A DNA stretch of 64,000 nucleotides from Trifolium pratense (Eukaryota; Streptophyta; Magnoliopsida; Fabales; Fabaceae). Position 1 is the first letter of the stretch. Every line of letters starts with the position of its first letter. A program made the position numbers and the translations under genes. The stretch lies in assembly GCF_020283565.1 (NCBI RefSeq), contig NC_060059.1:17230933-17294932 (forward strand), given 5' to 3'. A model generated the notes under the pieces. That model ran no database searches. It saw nothing but the letters and a program-made list of their open reading frames with translations, and was not told the origin of the DNA. Shown piece by piece: positions 27,461-39,742 of the stretch.

Positions 27461-28544
27461 GAAAAATATGACATAGAAAAATAAGAGAAATTATTTCGCC
27501 ATCACAGGTAAATTACCCGATGCAGTTGGTCTCATAATTAATACCCTCCATGATACAACAGTCACATCTTGCTAGCACCGCATGTCTTAGCAATGTCTCG
27601 TAGAACTACTTTTAGATGCTCAAGGAAACTTATTTTAATATTTACACACATGGTTTATTTTCTCTATATATCCACTTGTGTTCCTCCTTCTTCTTGGTAT
27701 CTTTCTTATATATACACAAGGCATTGGATACTCTCAAAAACATTAAGGTTGCAACCATTAAATCCTAGTTATTAGGATTGTAATTGTAATAAACATAAAA
27801 CGTTACAAAGTTAAAAGTCATTAACCGAAAACCCACCCTTTTAAATAGGAATGGACCAACAATATTTGATGACTAATTCAATGATAAATTAATAATATAA
27901 TAATTAACTTTAAAATAAATTATATATGAAAATATCCAACAGTTCCCACATTTGCACTTGAGATGGCGATTGTGATGCAACAAGGATAGAACAACACCAA
28001 TCACAATCTCTTATCAAGTATGTAGCGAGCCTGCAGGTTGTGATTATGGAGGGCTGTTTTTTTTTTTTAATTAGCCTAGTTAGACTTTAATTATATATAT
28101 CACACTGGTTAATATTCTCCTTACAAAATTCACACTAAGATTGAAAACTTATATTATATTGTATATTTTATTCACGTAAATTTTACATGATCTAAATTTA
28201 TTTAACATGTTATCATCTTCATCAAAAGTAACGGTATTTAATAAAAATATATGTAACTTTAATTTTAATGTGTCTCAATAATATATTAAATAATTTTAGA
28301 ATGATTAATTTTTTCATGAATCCGATGATATAAAAAGAGATTGATTTTGTTGTTATAAACGGTTATATTTGCCTTTTTATAAATTTCGGTAGAGTGATTA
28401 AGGTTTTGTTTGCGACTTGAGTTTTAAGAACATTGCAAGGACTTCAGAGGGTTGCGGTGATTTTCGAATGGTAGCAGCACCAACTAATGGTGGTTTCACA
28501 AATGTCATAAATCCTAGCGTCGGCATGCATGCCAAAATGGAAAT
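27461..28544. other. Intergenic, nothing recognised
   Basis: AT-rich DNA. 27560-27780 is slightly more complex but has no recognisable frame or terminal repeats. A segment at 28430-28530 (GGTAGCAGCACCAACTAATG) could be gene debris, but I cannot place it. Confidence 0.35.
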
Positions 28545-28690
28545 GGATTCCCTGCAGTTACTATTTGACTGCAGGTGAATCTCAGCCATCCATCTTTAAA
28601 TCTGAACCCATCAAAACTTAATCTAAAGGTGTGCAAAACATGACTGCATGAATGCATGGATATTTTGACTGCACTGAATCCTGGTCCATG
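28545..28690. mobile_element. MITE (GTGCAGTC family), intergenic copy
   Basis: GGATTCCCTGCAGT at the left and ACTGCACTGAATCC at the right are inverted, with TGACTGCA motifs inside, as in the elements in MDH intron 6 and GH1 intron 7. Confidence 0.5.
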
Positions 28691-29189
28691 CCAAAATACA
28701 TTGCAAAAGTTCAACGCATGTCTAATCAGCCACAATACTTCTCGTCATCGCCACCTACCTCATGCTCCTTAGATTTTGTCCTTGATTTCTATTTGGAAGT
28801 GTTGCAAGCTTCCTTCTCTTTATCTTCCATATATTACCCAGTAAAACATACAACCATTCAGACAAACAGGTATCTTTTCATAATTCAAACCAAGTTTCGT
28901 AATCGTTTTCTTCGCTATTCATAAAATGAACTTGGAATCTTTACATATCCGAATGCATCTTGCAAGAGTTATAAAATCATTGTCGTGGCCTTTGTTACTC
29001 ATTCCACACAAGCATTTGATATGATACAACTTCACCAAAAAAGTCAACATTGAATATTTTGTACACTCTTCTTACAAATGTTATTTCCCCTCTTTTGCTA
29101 ATTCATAAAACTCTTTTCCTTCATTCCTTTCTTGAGTGGCGTTCGAGGTCACATTTTCATGTCTTTCAAATATCAATATTTGATTCAAC

Positions 29190-30410
29190 TAGAACTTTTA
29201 CCCATGCCGGTACATGGGTCTAATTAGGTGTAATATGTAACAATAAAAAATAAAATACAAAAATTTTAAGAGCATTTTCAATAAGAGTGGTATAGGGAAT
29301 TTCATTGACTAATTATTCTATATTTGTTTATGTGCTTATTTTATATTTTATATATTTTTTAAATAATTTTTGAACCTCATCGTTTTGTTTACTTATTAAA
29401 AAAAATTGTTGATAACTAAAGGTTAAAAAATTGATGATAATTAAAGGTTAAAAAAAAAAATTAAAGACGTAATCAAGAACATAAACTTAAGTAGACATCC
29501 ATAAATAAATAAAAATTGTGATTAATTCCGCCGTTCAAATTTATTGAAAACAGGGTTAACATATTAGGATTCCTAAATTCTTTCATAATTGAAGTACATG
29601 TTTTAGCGGTTGAAAGGTTTTATTGTAAGTAAGAGATGCAGGTTCGATGACAAATCTGTATATTTTTAATATAAAGCTGCAATAAAAAGAAAGAGAAAAT
29701 GAGGGGAAAAAAATTTGGTTTAGGGTTAGCTTATGTTAGCAAGCTTATAATATAAGAGATTATCGGTTTTTAATTGTTTAAATTGTGCAATAAAAATTGA
29801 TGGTGCTTAATTGTCGTATGAAATCTTTCCTATGAAAGTTGATGCACTTTGTGGACATAATTTAAATCACAATTGGTCTGCTAGTGCATATTATATCAAT
29901 TGATCATCGGTTAATATTAAATCTGCAATATTAAAAACAAAATAATGAATGTGATTAGTGACATGACTATGGTTGTGTTTGGTTGTATTGCAAAAAAATT
30001 GATTTAGTAGAATTGAGTTTGATAATAACTTTCCAAATTACACGTGATAATAACTTTCCAAATCTCACATGATAATTATTCTCTAAATTTATGATCCGGT
30101 AGAAAAAAATCATTGATCAGGAAAGACATAAAAATATTTCGTGATGAATAATATAGTCAACAATAATTTTGATATGATATATTTTTAAAATTGATGGTGC
30201 TTATCAATTATTACACATAATTTTAATCACAATTGGTATACTTGTCATAATTGTTGGAAATATTGTCTTGCATTGAAGGGTTGTGGGTTCGAATCCTAGT
30301 CAAGACAAAATTGTATTATTTTTTAATAAAAATTGCAAGATAAAATGGAGGGAAAACAGAGAAAACAAATTAGGGTTTAGAGTTTGCTTGTGTATACAAG
30401 CTTATAATAT
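29190..30410 (+). repeat. 1.2-kb dispersed repeat, copy 1
   Basis: Nearly collinear and highly similar over its full length to 41167-42390. It opens with ACTAGAACTTTTACCC around a palindromic CATGCCGGTACATGGG and ends GCTTATAATATAAAAGATA. Near the end GGGTTGTGGGTTCGAATCCT resembles a tRNA B-box, so one part may be a nested SINE. It has no protein. A short deletion derivative sits at 5840-6015. Confidence 0.7.
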
Positions 30411-30596
30411 AAAAGATAGGCATGGTTCCTCTGAACTCCAGAACCACCATTAATTAATAATGTTCTAGATAGGAATCTTCAACATTGTAGTGAAAGGGAT
30501 GACAAACAAATGGTTGGGCTCAAACCCCCAAAACACACTGAAATTGAAATAGCAACGACGGTTGGTTATAAGTGTAAAAATTAAAATTAGAGATCG

Positions 30597-30820
30597 ATAT
30601 ATTATATGAATTAAAACACACTTACTTGACAACTTTATCATCATTACCACTTACCAGAAGCGTTAATATCGAAAACATCGATGTATTAGACAAGGTCTTC
30701 CTCCGCTATATATTATATGAATTAGAACACACTTACTTGACAACTTTATCATCGTTACCACATACCAGAAGCGTCAATATATCGAAAACATCGATGTATT
30801 AGACAATGTCTTTCTCCGCC
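30597..30820 (+). repeat. Tandem duplication, two ~112-bp units
   Basis: Two adjacent units each begin ATATATTATATGAATTA, run through CACTTACTTGACAACTTTAT and ACATCGATGTATTAGACAA, and end CTCCGC. They differ at a few bases. Downstream sequence (GACGACAAAGGGGACTTAGC) looks like LTR retroelement material but is not diagnostic. Confidence 0.6.
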
Positions 30821-30829
30821 TAATCACAT

Positions 30830-33630
30830 GCTCCGGGATTTGAGGTTCTCAATGGGGCAAACAACAAACGAGCACGAGCGTATAGCCAGAATGAAGACTT
30901 ATTATTCACGTGACGACAAAGGGGACTTAGCCTATCGATCTATTTATAAAATAACAACCTTAGTCATACTGCCCATCATACACTAGAGGTTGGACCTGCA
31001 CTTTATTTCTACACAAATCAGAATTAGTGTCCAAAGCTCATTATTTTTTATCACAATCATCGGGTCTAAGCATCATCAAATGGATCGCAACAACATTAAC
31101 CCATTTTTATTAAAACTAAAACCCACAATTGGTTGCAGCCCACAAAATATTAGAAAATATTTTAACATCCTCCCACTTGGACAAAATCAATAGTGTATAT
31201 TTAATTTGAAGAAAATATTTTGAAAACGACTCTTGAGTTGATAACATATTTTAACGTGGCCACAAATTTTTTTTTATTCTTTTTTTGATTCGTGGGTGTT
31301 CCAATTTTCCCTACCTTTCGAATACACTCTCATATGAATTATTGGATTTTAATTTTAAAATAGTGCAATCTTTGTGTTGCTAAAAAAAATCTATGTGGGT
31401 CACATAAAATTTTACTTTATGCTTTGTTTTTTTTGGATATAGTACGATCTTGTAATTATTTTTAAATGCAAGTTTCTCCAAAGAGCATAGAAGAAGATTG
31501 GTACTTTCTTTATGGCTAGTACTTACATTATTAACCATTGTCTCTCGCAACTATAAAAGGAGAAGCAACTTCTCTCTTTTAAAGGCTGTTACGTTCATTT
31601 TATATAACATAATTTTTCTTTTCTTTTTTACACCAAAAGATTAATTCTTTTTTCAAACTTTTTGTGTAAATATATTGTCATAAAACAAGTAATTAGCTTA
31701 CAATTTCGGCAAGGGAACAATATTCATTTCCAAATATCTATTTTTATTTTATCAATGTCCACATTGTACAGCCATTTTGTTAGGAATGAAATTAATATGT
31801 TTTTGAAAGGGATTTTTTTTAACAGCAAAAAGTTTATTGGTTTTGGTTCACATTATCTCTATTTCTTAATTTTTGTTCATAGGTCGTATAGAGATCAATT
31901 CTTTTTATTGATTTTTTATTGGTGTAATAATCATTTAGCTTGTTTTAATAGCTTCTAAAGTGTGATTCAAGAATTGTAAGGGGTACTCCTTATAATTCAG
32001 TATTTAATTATAAAATAAAAACATCAAAAAGTGTATTGTATTAATAAATAGATTTAATTGCACTTTTAATCCTTTTATTTTATCAAACTCACAAAAATAA
32101 TCTCCCTATTTTAAAATTGAACTTTTTGGTCCCTCTATTTTTATATTTGTTACAATTTTAGTCTCGGATCATATTTTTCCTCTTAAAATGGTAATTTTTG
32201 ACGTCTTAAAACTTGATTTTTCCTCTCTAAAAGGGAAATGTTATTTCGTCAATATACATTTCATCTAGGCCGAGTCTAGAACAATATTAATATTAGTGTT
32301 ATGACGAGGATAGTGAAATAAAATTTTCAACTTCTTAATATTAATCCCTCTTACCGGTCTTTAACTCCATCACATGTCAACCATCAAGCCAACTTCGACT
32401 TCTTACAAATAAAGAAAACTACATTACAAGATGAATAAATTAAATTAAATTTCATAATTGTGTTGAATAAATAGTTCAATGCTAAAAATTAAGATTAATA
32501 TTTTAAAAAATTGTATTGAAATGAACTGATGAAACTTTTGTGACATAGGTCAATTACTTCAACCCATTTAACTTTCAAATCTATCATTGAACCAGTTAAT
32601 TCTCTATTAAACTATTCAGTTGGACTTTTTTTTTGCTTATCTCTTGCGTCCCAAAATATCCTCAGAATTTAATGGTGTGTTTAGTTTTAGGGAAAGAAGA
32701 ATACGAAAATCTCATTGAATTGATTTGATTTCCATATGAAATTTTCGTATTTTTCTTTTTTCCTTCTTTCTTTCCTTCAAATTAAACACACCCTTAATTC
32801 TTGAGTTGGTAGCAAAAGCCAAAAACATCTAAAGAGATACCAACTCTCTAATACTAGTACAAATTTAGTCATTGTTTCCATCAAGCTATAAAAACTCCAA
32901 CTAAGACATACTATTCCTAGTACTTAATAGTATTATTCATAGTTCAGTGTATTCAACTACAATAAATCCATGATCCATCTCTCCTAATAAATTAACAATC
33001 TGCCAATAATAAAAAGTGATTTTGATAATTGAAATTTGAAATCATGATAATCTGAAATAACAAATCATATCTAGGGATTAACACTTCTTTTAAAAGTAAC
33101 AATCTAATGATGGTAAGTTTACAAGCCCTACTGTCTACTCATATGCAACTATATATATAGTTGATGATCCCATTATATTCCTGTCAGACAAGAAAGGGCA
33201 AATAAGTCATTTCCTAAAAGGAGTTGTCAATCAACCAAACAGAGAGAACCTGCAAAAAAAATTATAAATATTTTATTTTACCCCCACCCCATTAACTTTA
33301 TATGTCTGCATCAATCATCTCTCACACAGTACTCATTTTCAAATATTCAACCTATTTCCATTTCCACAAAAAACCCTAAAGTCTAAACCACTGCTCCTTT
33401 CTCAATTTGATAGGGTCAAATTAAAGCAACACAAATTTTCCATATAAAAAGAAAACACTGCCAATTACCAAAAATGGATTTTTGCAAAAAAGTACCTAAC
33501 ATCACTACTTACTATTACTATTATGTTTTCAAGTATTCTAGGAGTTATCAAAAAACCAAAAGAATTCAAAGGTGTAGCTATATAGCCTTGTAGGAAAATA
33601 GTCTTCACTCTCTCTTAACTGTTCTTTTAC
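30830..33630. other. Gene-poor stretch, LSH upstream region
   Basis: No coding frame is supported. A T-run followed by TTAACAGCAAAAAGTTTATTG at 31810-31845 looks like a minus-strand LINE tail. 32060-32230 (TTTTTGGTCCCTCTATTTTT) resembles half of a palindromic MITE. 33050-33630 would contain the LSH promoter. Confidence 0.4.

Positions 33631-33634
<4 letters not shown>

Positions 33635-33663
<29 letters not shown>
33635..33663 (+). repeat. (TC)n microsatellite in the LSH leader
   Basis: About 14 TC units lie roughly 65-95 nt upstream of the LSH ATG, a common position for pyrimidine tracts in plant leaders. Confidence 0.7.
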
Positions 33664-33664
<1 letters not shown>

Positions 33665-33728
33665 AACATAGTCTTCTTCAATAAAAAGTCTTTGAGTGAG
33701 TTCAATCAAGATCCAATCTAGTTTAGTC

Positions 33729-34319
33729 ATGAATTCACTTGAAGAATTCAACTCATCATCAAATAATAGAGAAAAAAACATCATCAACTTCACCAACACA
33801 AACCCAGAAGAAAAAAACCTAACAAATTTCACGTCGTTAACTTCATCTTCTTCATCAGCACCACCGGCATCAAGTACTTTGAGCCGTTATGAGAATCAAA
33901 AAAGACGCGACTGGAACACTTTCGGACAATATCTCCGAAACCATCGACCTCCATTATCGCTTTCGCGTTGTAGTGGAGCACATGTTCTTGAATTTTTAAG
34001 GTATTTAGATCAGTTTGGAAAAACTAAGGTTCATTCACAGATTTGTCCATTTTTTGGTCATCCAAATCCACCTGCACCTTGTCCTTGTCCTTTAAGACAA
34101 GCTTGGGGAAGTCTTGATGCATTGATTGGGAGATTGAGAGCTGCTTTTGAAGAAAATGGTGGGAAACCTGAAGATAACCCTTTTGGCGCTCGTGCTGTTC
34201 GACTTTTTCTTCGTGAAGTTAGGGATTCTCAGTCTAAAGCTAGAGGGATTAGTTATGAGAAAAAGAAGCGTAAACGTCCTCCACAGCAGCAGCCACCACC
34301 ACCATCAAATGCTACTTAG
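33729..34319 (+). CDS. LSH: ALOG/LSH transcription factor (LSH3/LSH4 type), single exon
   Basis: A nuclear plant-specific DNA-binding protein of the ALOG family, which acts at organ boundaries and in organ identity. 196 aa. A Ser/Asn-rich variable N-terminus (1-50) precedes the ALOG domain (about 52-178): [40 protein letters not shown], then the zinc-ribbon insert with H102, C106, C118 and C120 in [10 protein letters not shown]...CPCP, then [27 protein letters not shown] nuclear localisation signal follows at 178-183, and a Gln/Pro-rich tail. The wording [13 protein letters not shown] places it with Arabidopsis LSH3/LSH4. The frame stays open upstream to a GTG at 33696, but the first ATG is 33729. 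Which legume LSH paralogue this is cannot be fixed here. Confidence 0.95.
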   Translation: MNSLEEFNSSSNNREKNIINFTNTNPEEKNLTNFTSLTSSSSSAPPASSTLSRYENQKRRDWNTFGQYLRNHRPPLSLSRCSGAHVLEFLRYLDQFGKTKVHSQICPFFGHPNPPAPCPCPLRQAWGSLDALIGRLRAAFEENGGKPEDNPFGARAVRLFLREVRDSQSKARGISYEKKKRKRPPQQQPPPPSNAT

Positions 34320-35200
34320 TTAGTAAGCAATCATATATTATTATTATTATGCTCTCATATTTAGCATGATTTATAGTTGTTTTAATCATTGATCTTAATT
34401 AATATGCAAACTATAGTAGTACCCGTGTATATTTAGATTAACGGTGAGTTTGTCAGAATCAATCTGACCAAAGTTATAATTACACTTTGTAGTTTCGGTA
34501 AAATTTTGTAGGTTCAATTAATACAGATATACAGTAATTTTGTCAAACTCGCTAACACGATGATTTTTTTTGAAACTACATGGAACAACTTTCTTCAAAA
34601 TTAACTATCATTCCAAATAGGTTATTAATATTTTAATTTTAATTTTAATTTTTCTATATATTTATGCAGAAGTTGTGGAATGTGGTTTGAGATTGAGTGA
34701 CTGTTGGGAAGGATACTCTTTGGAATTGGATTAATCTAAAAAGAAGACACTCTTGGTAGAATGAAATGGCTTTGTGAACAATGCCAAACTTGTAATAAAA
34801 TGTACCTAGCTATCTTTGGAATTGGATTAAGATGTTGCATGACAAAAATAATATATGGATTTGAATGTCATGTTTTCATGTGTTTCCTTGGATGAGGTAG
34901 GTAAAGTAAGGTGCAGTTTCCTCTTTGATGCTCATTGCTACAAATAATATATGCATGTTTTAATTTTATGTCTTAATATATGGCTTAAACGTATGAGCTT
35001 GTTGTTTCATGATAAGATAAAATATTTCACTCTTTAATTAATTAGAACCATGTGTGACCTAGAATTTCATCTTTATTGTTTTTGACTATTTTTTTGGCTA
35101 GTAAAAATTGAGTTTATACTTATGTCTAGACCTTTTGTATGAAAGAATGTGTCATGGTTCCATTTATAAAAAAAAGGAAAGAAAAGAACGTGTGATAGTA
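34320..35200. other. LSH 3' flank
   Basis: 34320-34870 likely holds the 3' untranslated region. The rest is AT-rich with no element recognised. Confidence 0.4.
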
Positions 35201-35559
35201 TACTATTAAAATCATTGTTACATCTTTGGTGGAACCGATAGAGTATGGTGGGGTGTGGAGTTGGGTTTCTTGAGATCTGGTTGGTCGGGGTCTCTTGTGT
35301 TTGTCCTTCTTCGTGGTTGATCATTGTCTCCTTTTCTGAGAGTTTTCAGATCTTGTATCTAGAGGTTAGAGGTATTTAGTTTTTTTTTTTTTTGTGTGTC
35401 TTTGGGTTTGCATGTGTTTTTTCTAGATAATCGTATGTGGAATGTACTCCTGATACCTCTTTTTTCTGTTTTTTATTGTACTATTTTCGTTTTGTTTTGG
35501 TATAAGTACTATTTTCGTATTTATTAATAAATTATTATTTTGCCATTCAAAAAAAAAAT
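35200..35559 (+). mobile_element. LINE 3' end with poly(A)
   Basis: Gene-like GT-rich sequence (GGTCGGGGTCTCTTGTGTTT, then CTCCTGATACCTC) ends in AATAAATTATTATTTTGCC and an A-run at 35550-35559. This looks like a LINE 3' untranslated region. No target duplication was found and no protein remains. Confidence 0.45.
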
Positions 35560-35639
35560 GATACATCGATCTTGGTGAATATTCAATATGGTGATCAAGT
35601 TTGTCAGAGTCATTCTGAATTATCATGATTTTGCAAAAG

Positions 35640-36140
35640 TTATACTTTGAAGATGTTTGGTTTAGCGGGGGGCAAGGAATCTCATGTCCCGATTACCATT
35701 TGTTGTGATTTTAATAAAGCTCCGAATAGTAGCTTTTGGCTCTTTCGGGGTAGGTCTAGGTTTAAACTATGTTTAGCTATGGTCTAATGTTATGTTGGGT
35801 GGTTCGTTTAGAAGTCTTACAATTAATGATTATATATTTTCTCTTAAAAGAGACTGTGATCGTTAAACAATTGGTGAATAGGATAAAGTTTTCTTCGTAA
35901 AAATGATTTTTAAGTAAGACTTTAAGCTAGTATAATAGATTTTTTACGTTGACCAGAGTTGACCAGTCTTAGTTTAGTTTGTTGGTTGACCTTTCCTTGT
36001 TGCTTTGCAATGTGGTGTTTTCTTCTTATTTTCTCCCACTTTGTTTGGTAGGAGAGGAGTTTTGGTTTGTCGGTGGTTTTCTTATAGTTGTTTTTTTCTA
36101 TTTTCTTTTGCTTGTTGTTTTTATTTGGTTTTTCGCTTTA
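35640..36140. other. Unassigned GT-rich stretch
   Basis: Moderately complex sequence (GGTTTAGCGGGGGGCAAGG, TCTTTCGGGGTAGGTCTAGG) that may be retroelement debris. The open frame at 35979-36185 is hydrophobic low complexity and not convincing. Confidence 0.3.
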
Positions 36141-36144
36141 TATT

Positions 36145-36491
36145 TGTTAAGAAGTCCCACATCGGTTGCGAGATGGCCTGACTAAGTGTTTATATACTAG
36201 AGGCAATCCTCACCTTACAAGCCGGTTTTGTAAGGATGAGTTAGGCCCAATACCCATTTCTAAGATGGTATCAGAGCCTCTATGACTAAGTGGTCTAGAG
36301 TTCGATCCCCGCTCCCCTCACTTTCTAATTAAAAAGTGAAATTTAAGCATATGGTAGGTGGGCCTATGCATTATCCACACTTCAAGCCCAAGTGGGCTCT
36401 TGCGTGAGGGGGCGTGTTAGAAATAATATAAAACCATTGATATGGCTCTATCCTAACACCTTAAGGTTTTGGGATAATCGGTTATTTGACA
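36145..36491 (+). mobile_element. TRIM-like miniature LTR element
   Basis: TGTTAAGAAGTCCCACATCG starts a short 5' LTR with a TTTATATAC TATA motif. TGGTATCAGAGC at 36266-36277 is the initiator-Met tRNA primer-binding site. TGAGGGGGCG at 36405-36414 is a polypurine tract directly before a second TGTTAG start. The interior is under 150 bp and non-coding. The second LTR (TGTTAGAAATAATATAAAAC) does not match the first, and no 5-bp target duplication is seen, so the element looks chimeric. Confidence 0.7.
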
Positions 36492-36720
36492 GTTATTAAT
36501 ATATATTTCGTCTTTAAAAGAATAGTTTCGATCAAATTTACGATGAGACAGTATTCCACTACAAATACAACATACTTTTGCGTTAGTTTTGATTGGCGTT
36601 TTCTCGTGCAAACTCACATGTTGAGAGCCTTTCTACTGTAAAAATTAGAAGCATCTGTAACTTTTGCATAAACGTAGGTTTTCAATGCAATTTTATTTTT
36701 TTAAACTTCATCCAAACACA

Positions 36721-37025
36721 TACTCCCTCTAGTCCTAATCATAAGAGAACTTTTACTTTTTAGATTCATTAGAATGCTAATGTATTCTAGTCCTTAAGGA
36801 CACATATTAAGATATCCCAATATAGAAACTCAACATTTAATGATACAAGAAATTAAATGCTTCAAAAGTTAAAATGTACAAATTAACATTTAATAATTTC
36901 TATTTTTGATTCTTTAATATGTGTCTTAAAGACATATGTTAACATTCTCCAAACTATAATATAGTCCAAATATAATCGTTTCTCAATGAATCTAAAAAAT
37001 AAAAATTCTATTATAATTACTTTAG
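36721..37025. mobile_element. Stowaway-like MITE, decayed
   Basis: Begins ACTCCCTCTAGTCCTAATC and ends in sequence inverse to ATAAGAGAACTTTTA. The internal arms around GAATCTAAAAAATAAAAA are self-complementary. The end is worn, so boundaries are approximate. Confidence 0.5.
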
Positions 37026-37599
37026 AAGTTTTTGTAAAAATTAAGGTAGTTTAGGATTATGACAAAATCCATATCAAACTCTCACTTATTTCCATTGTGA
37101 AGATGGGTAAGTATGTTTTGGAAAACCAAATCACTGATTTCCATTGTGAATGTGTCTAGCATTGCCATTATGGTAGCTGCTAGGCCTTTGTGTCCTTTAT
37201 GTTCTGTTAGTTTCAGTGATTTCGTGTAGTTTACTTTAGTTAATTACTAGTATAAGCTATAGTTAGATTAGATATATATATAGACTGTGTGTGATGAGTT
37301 GATATGATATGATGCTTCAAAACGTGAAGAATCAAAAGGCAGCAAAGTACTAATGCCTTGAAGTTTGAGCTGTAGTTGTTGGTTGGTGGTGCTATTTGTT
37401 TTCTTTTGGTCAAATTATGCCTCAAACTGGGTGCTGCCAATACACCACACACAAACTGTTTAGGGAAAAGTAACTTCTATTTAAGCTAAAAGACAAATTT
37501 AAATAGGGGTTTCTTTGAATCATAAGATTTGTGATACTATTTATGAAATTTTATGAAAATAAGTTTTTTTTTTGTTACAAGAGATTACTCCCTAACAAA

Positions 37600-38130
37600 A
37601 ACTATTCCTTAAGTATCAATGAGGAGGGGCAAATACAAGTCCGTCAGAGGTGTACCTAAGATCACAAGGACAAGAAGTGAGTCTGAGTTAACTCCCATCT
37701 TGGCCAAACAATCCGCACAAGTGTTCCCCTCTCGAAGGGTATGGTTAATCACCACATTCCGATCTTTAACAAAAGTTGAATACTCTGAATCTCATCCGTG
37801 AATCTATGATATGGGGACACACCATCTTTAATCAACATAACAACTTGCAAGAAATCAAAAAAGCAAACTATATGTTTGAAGCCATTCTCCCAACATAATT
37901 GCAGCCCCGAAGCACAACTATTATCTCTGCAAATCACACACTTACTTGTGCTGCACCACCATAAAAGCCTTTGATAAAAGTTCCCGCAGTATCACTAATA
38001 AGTCCACCAAAATCTGTTGTTTGTGGTGCTTCTAAGAGGCTTCCATCAACATTAAAACACACAGTCCCTTCACACGAGCGAGACCAATCGACAAGACGTT
38101 CTAACGCCGAACGGAAAGAAGCCAACCCCT
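37600..38130 (-). pseudogene. LINE 3' fragment with RNase H domain
   Basis: The minus strand encodes CFNVDGSLLEAPQTTDFGGL, ISDTAGTFIKGFYGG and, after a frame change, LCWENGFKHIVCFFD. This matches plant LINE-type RNase H, with the first catalytic Asp preserved in NVDGS. The T-run at 37563-37573 marks its A-tail. It is a different copy from that at 26940. Confidence 0.7.
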
Positions 38131-38301
38131 GTGTACCTACAAAGCTTATAACATATATAAAAATAATTCATAAGCATATCAAAACAGTTTATAACATATA
38201 TAAAAATAATTTATCTTTATAATATTTTTTACTATAAAAATAATTTATACAACAAATAAACTGTTTATCTTTATCCAAACAAGTCTTGGGTCCATTTTAA
38301 A

Positions 38302-38386
38302 AACACTAGTTCTAAGTTTTCTTTAAAAACACTGTCCATCTTAAATAATATTCGAAAGACACTAGTTCTAAGTTTTCTTTAAAAAA
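38302..38386 (+). repeat. Direct repeat, 27-bp unit
   Basis: ACACTAGTTCTAAGTTTTCT plus TTAAAAA occurs twice about 57 bp apart. The second copy includes the left target duplication of the element at 38388. Confidence 0.6.
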
Positions 38387-38387
38387 T

Positions 38388-38828
38388 GATGGTTTCTCTC
38401 CCAACCCCCCTCAATTCTTTTCTACCCCCCAAAAATCCAAATTTGCCCCTTGCGGTTTGAAACATTTTTGCCAAAAAACTTCGGTTCGTATTCACCGAAG
38501 CCAAATATTAGACCATTTCGGTAACTGCAAACCGAACATTAGCGTTTTCGGTACACAAAAACGAACGTCAGCTTGTTCGGTATCTGCGAACCGAAATGTC
38601 CTAGATTTCGGTACGTTGGTCGCTGGAATTAGGTCATTTTCGGTAGAAGTTTACCGAAATAATTGTTTCGGTACCTGCGAACCGAAATGTCCCAGATTTC
38701 GGTAAGTGGTTACCGAAATTTATCAGCATGTCAGCTTATTTCGGTTCGTATAAACCGCAGTACCCCAGGGGCAAAAACGGAAATTCAGGGGGTAGAAAAG
38801 AATTGAGGGGGGTTGAGAGAGAAAACAT
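38388..38828. mobile_element. Mutator-type MITE with TTTCGGT/ACCGAAA hairpin array
   Basis: TTTAAAAAAT repeats exactly outside both ends (38378-38387, 38829-38838), a 10-bp duplication. The terminal repeats are long: GGTTTCTCTCCC, CCCCCTCAATTCTTTTCTAC and their inverses. Between them lie about eight short palindromic units such as TTTCGGTACCTGCGAACCGA and ATTTCGGTAAGTGGTTACCG, each able to form a 6-8 bp stem. Non-coding. Confidence 0.75.
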
Positions 38829-38839
38829 TTTAAAAAATA

Positions 38840-39742
38840 CTCTAAAATCCACATGATGATAATTGTATATGCAGTACGGTATCGCCGGTAATTGGTTACC
38901 TTTGATCCTTTAGGAATGGAAAACAAAGATGTAAAGGAATTTTATTGGTTTGACATGCGGTTGTTTGGGTCCTATATAGCGGACGCGTATTGATAGAATT
39001 TTCAATGCAAAATCTCTAGCAGTGGACGACATTTTTTACAGGATATAACATATGTCTCGTGGAAATGGTTGTTGGCGAAGAAGTTGATTACGCCATGTTT
39101 ACTTTATAAATGGTGTGTCAACCTTGTGGATTGTATATATACTCCATTAATTTTAATTTTGGGTTTTGGTATAGCGCTTTTAATAGGATAAAATTTGTGC
39201 TGTTCAAAAAAAAAAAAAAGATAAAATTTGTGTTCTTATTTTGTCTTGGGTAGAATATTACCTGTATTTCTCCTATGTTAGTGGATAGATACCTCTTGTA
39301 CTTTTCCTTATTATTGTTGGAGTTGATTGCAATGTAAGTTTCACATTGCTAATGAAGGAAAAAATGTCAAAGAAATTATATTGGAGAAGTCTCCCATTGT
39401 TCAATGCTATATATAGAGACTTCGAGTTCCTTGTTTCAACACACCAAGTAGTAGTATCTGTAAACACTTTAAGTTTATATATATGTGTGCCTGTTTTTAT
39501 CTTCTGCCTTTGTTTTAGAGTATTGCGATGTAGTTCAAATATTTGCTTTGAAGAGTGTGAGTCTACTAGGGTTATGGGGTGGTTGACAATGAAGTCTATG
39601 TGTTGTAACAATTTTCGCATAGTGATTATTATCTGGTTGTCGGTTTAGACAACGACCGTGTTTTTTTCTCCAGTTTTGAAATTTAATGTGTTCTTTTATT
39701 TTCTCTATATATCTGTTTTCCCAACATATATATATATACACA
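38840..39742. other. Intergenic
   Basis: No gene supported. It contains the minimal retrotransposed insertion at 39187-39232, and the open frames at 39273-39747 are not recognisable. Confidence 0.4.
39187..39232 (+). mobile_element. Minimal LINE-type insertion (20 bp between duplications)
   Basis: GATAAAATTTGTG occurs at 39187-39199 and 39220-39232. Between them is only CTGTTC followed by 14 A. This is the expected outcome of extreme 5' truncation during target-primed reverse transcription. Confidence 0.6.

Noticed and set aside
33696..33728. GTG start giving an 11-residue longer LSH protein
   Set aside because: It is not an ATG. The first ATG of the frame at 33729 is the natural start.
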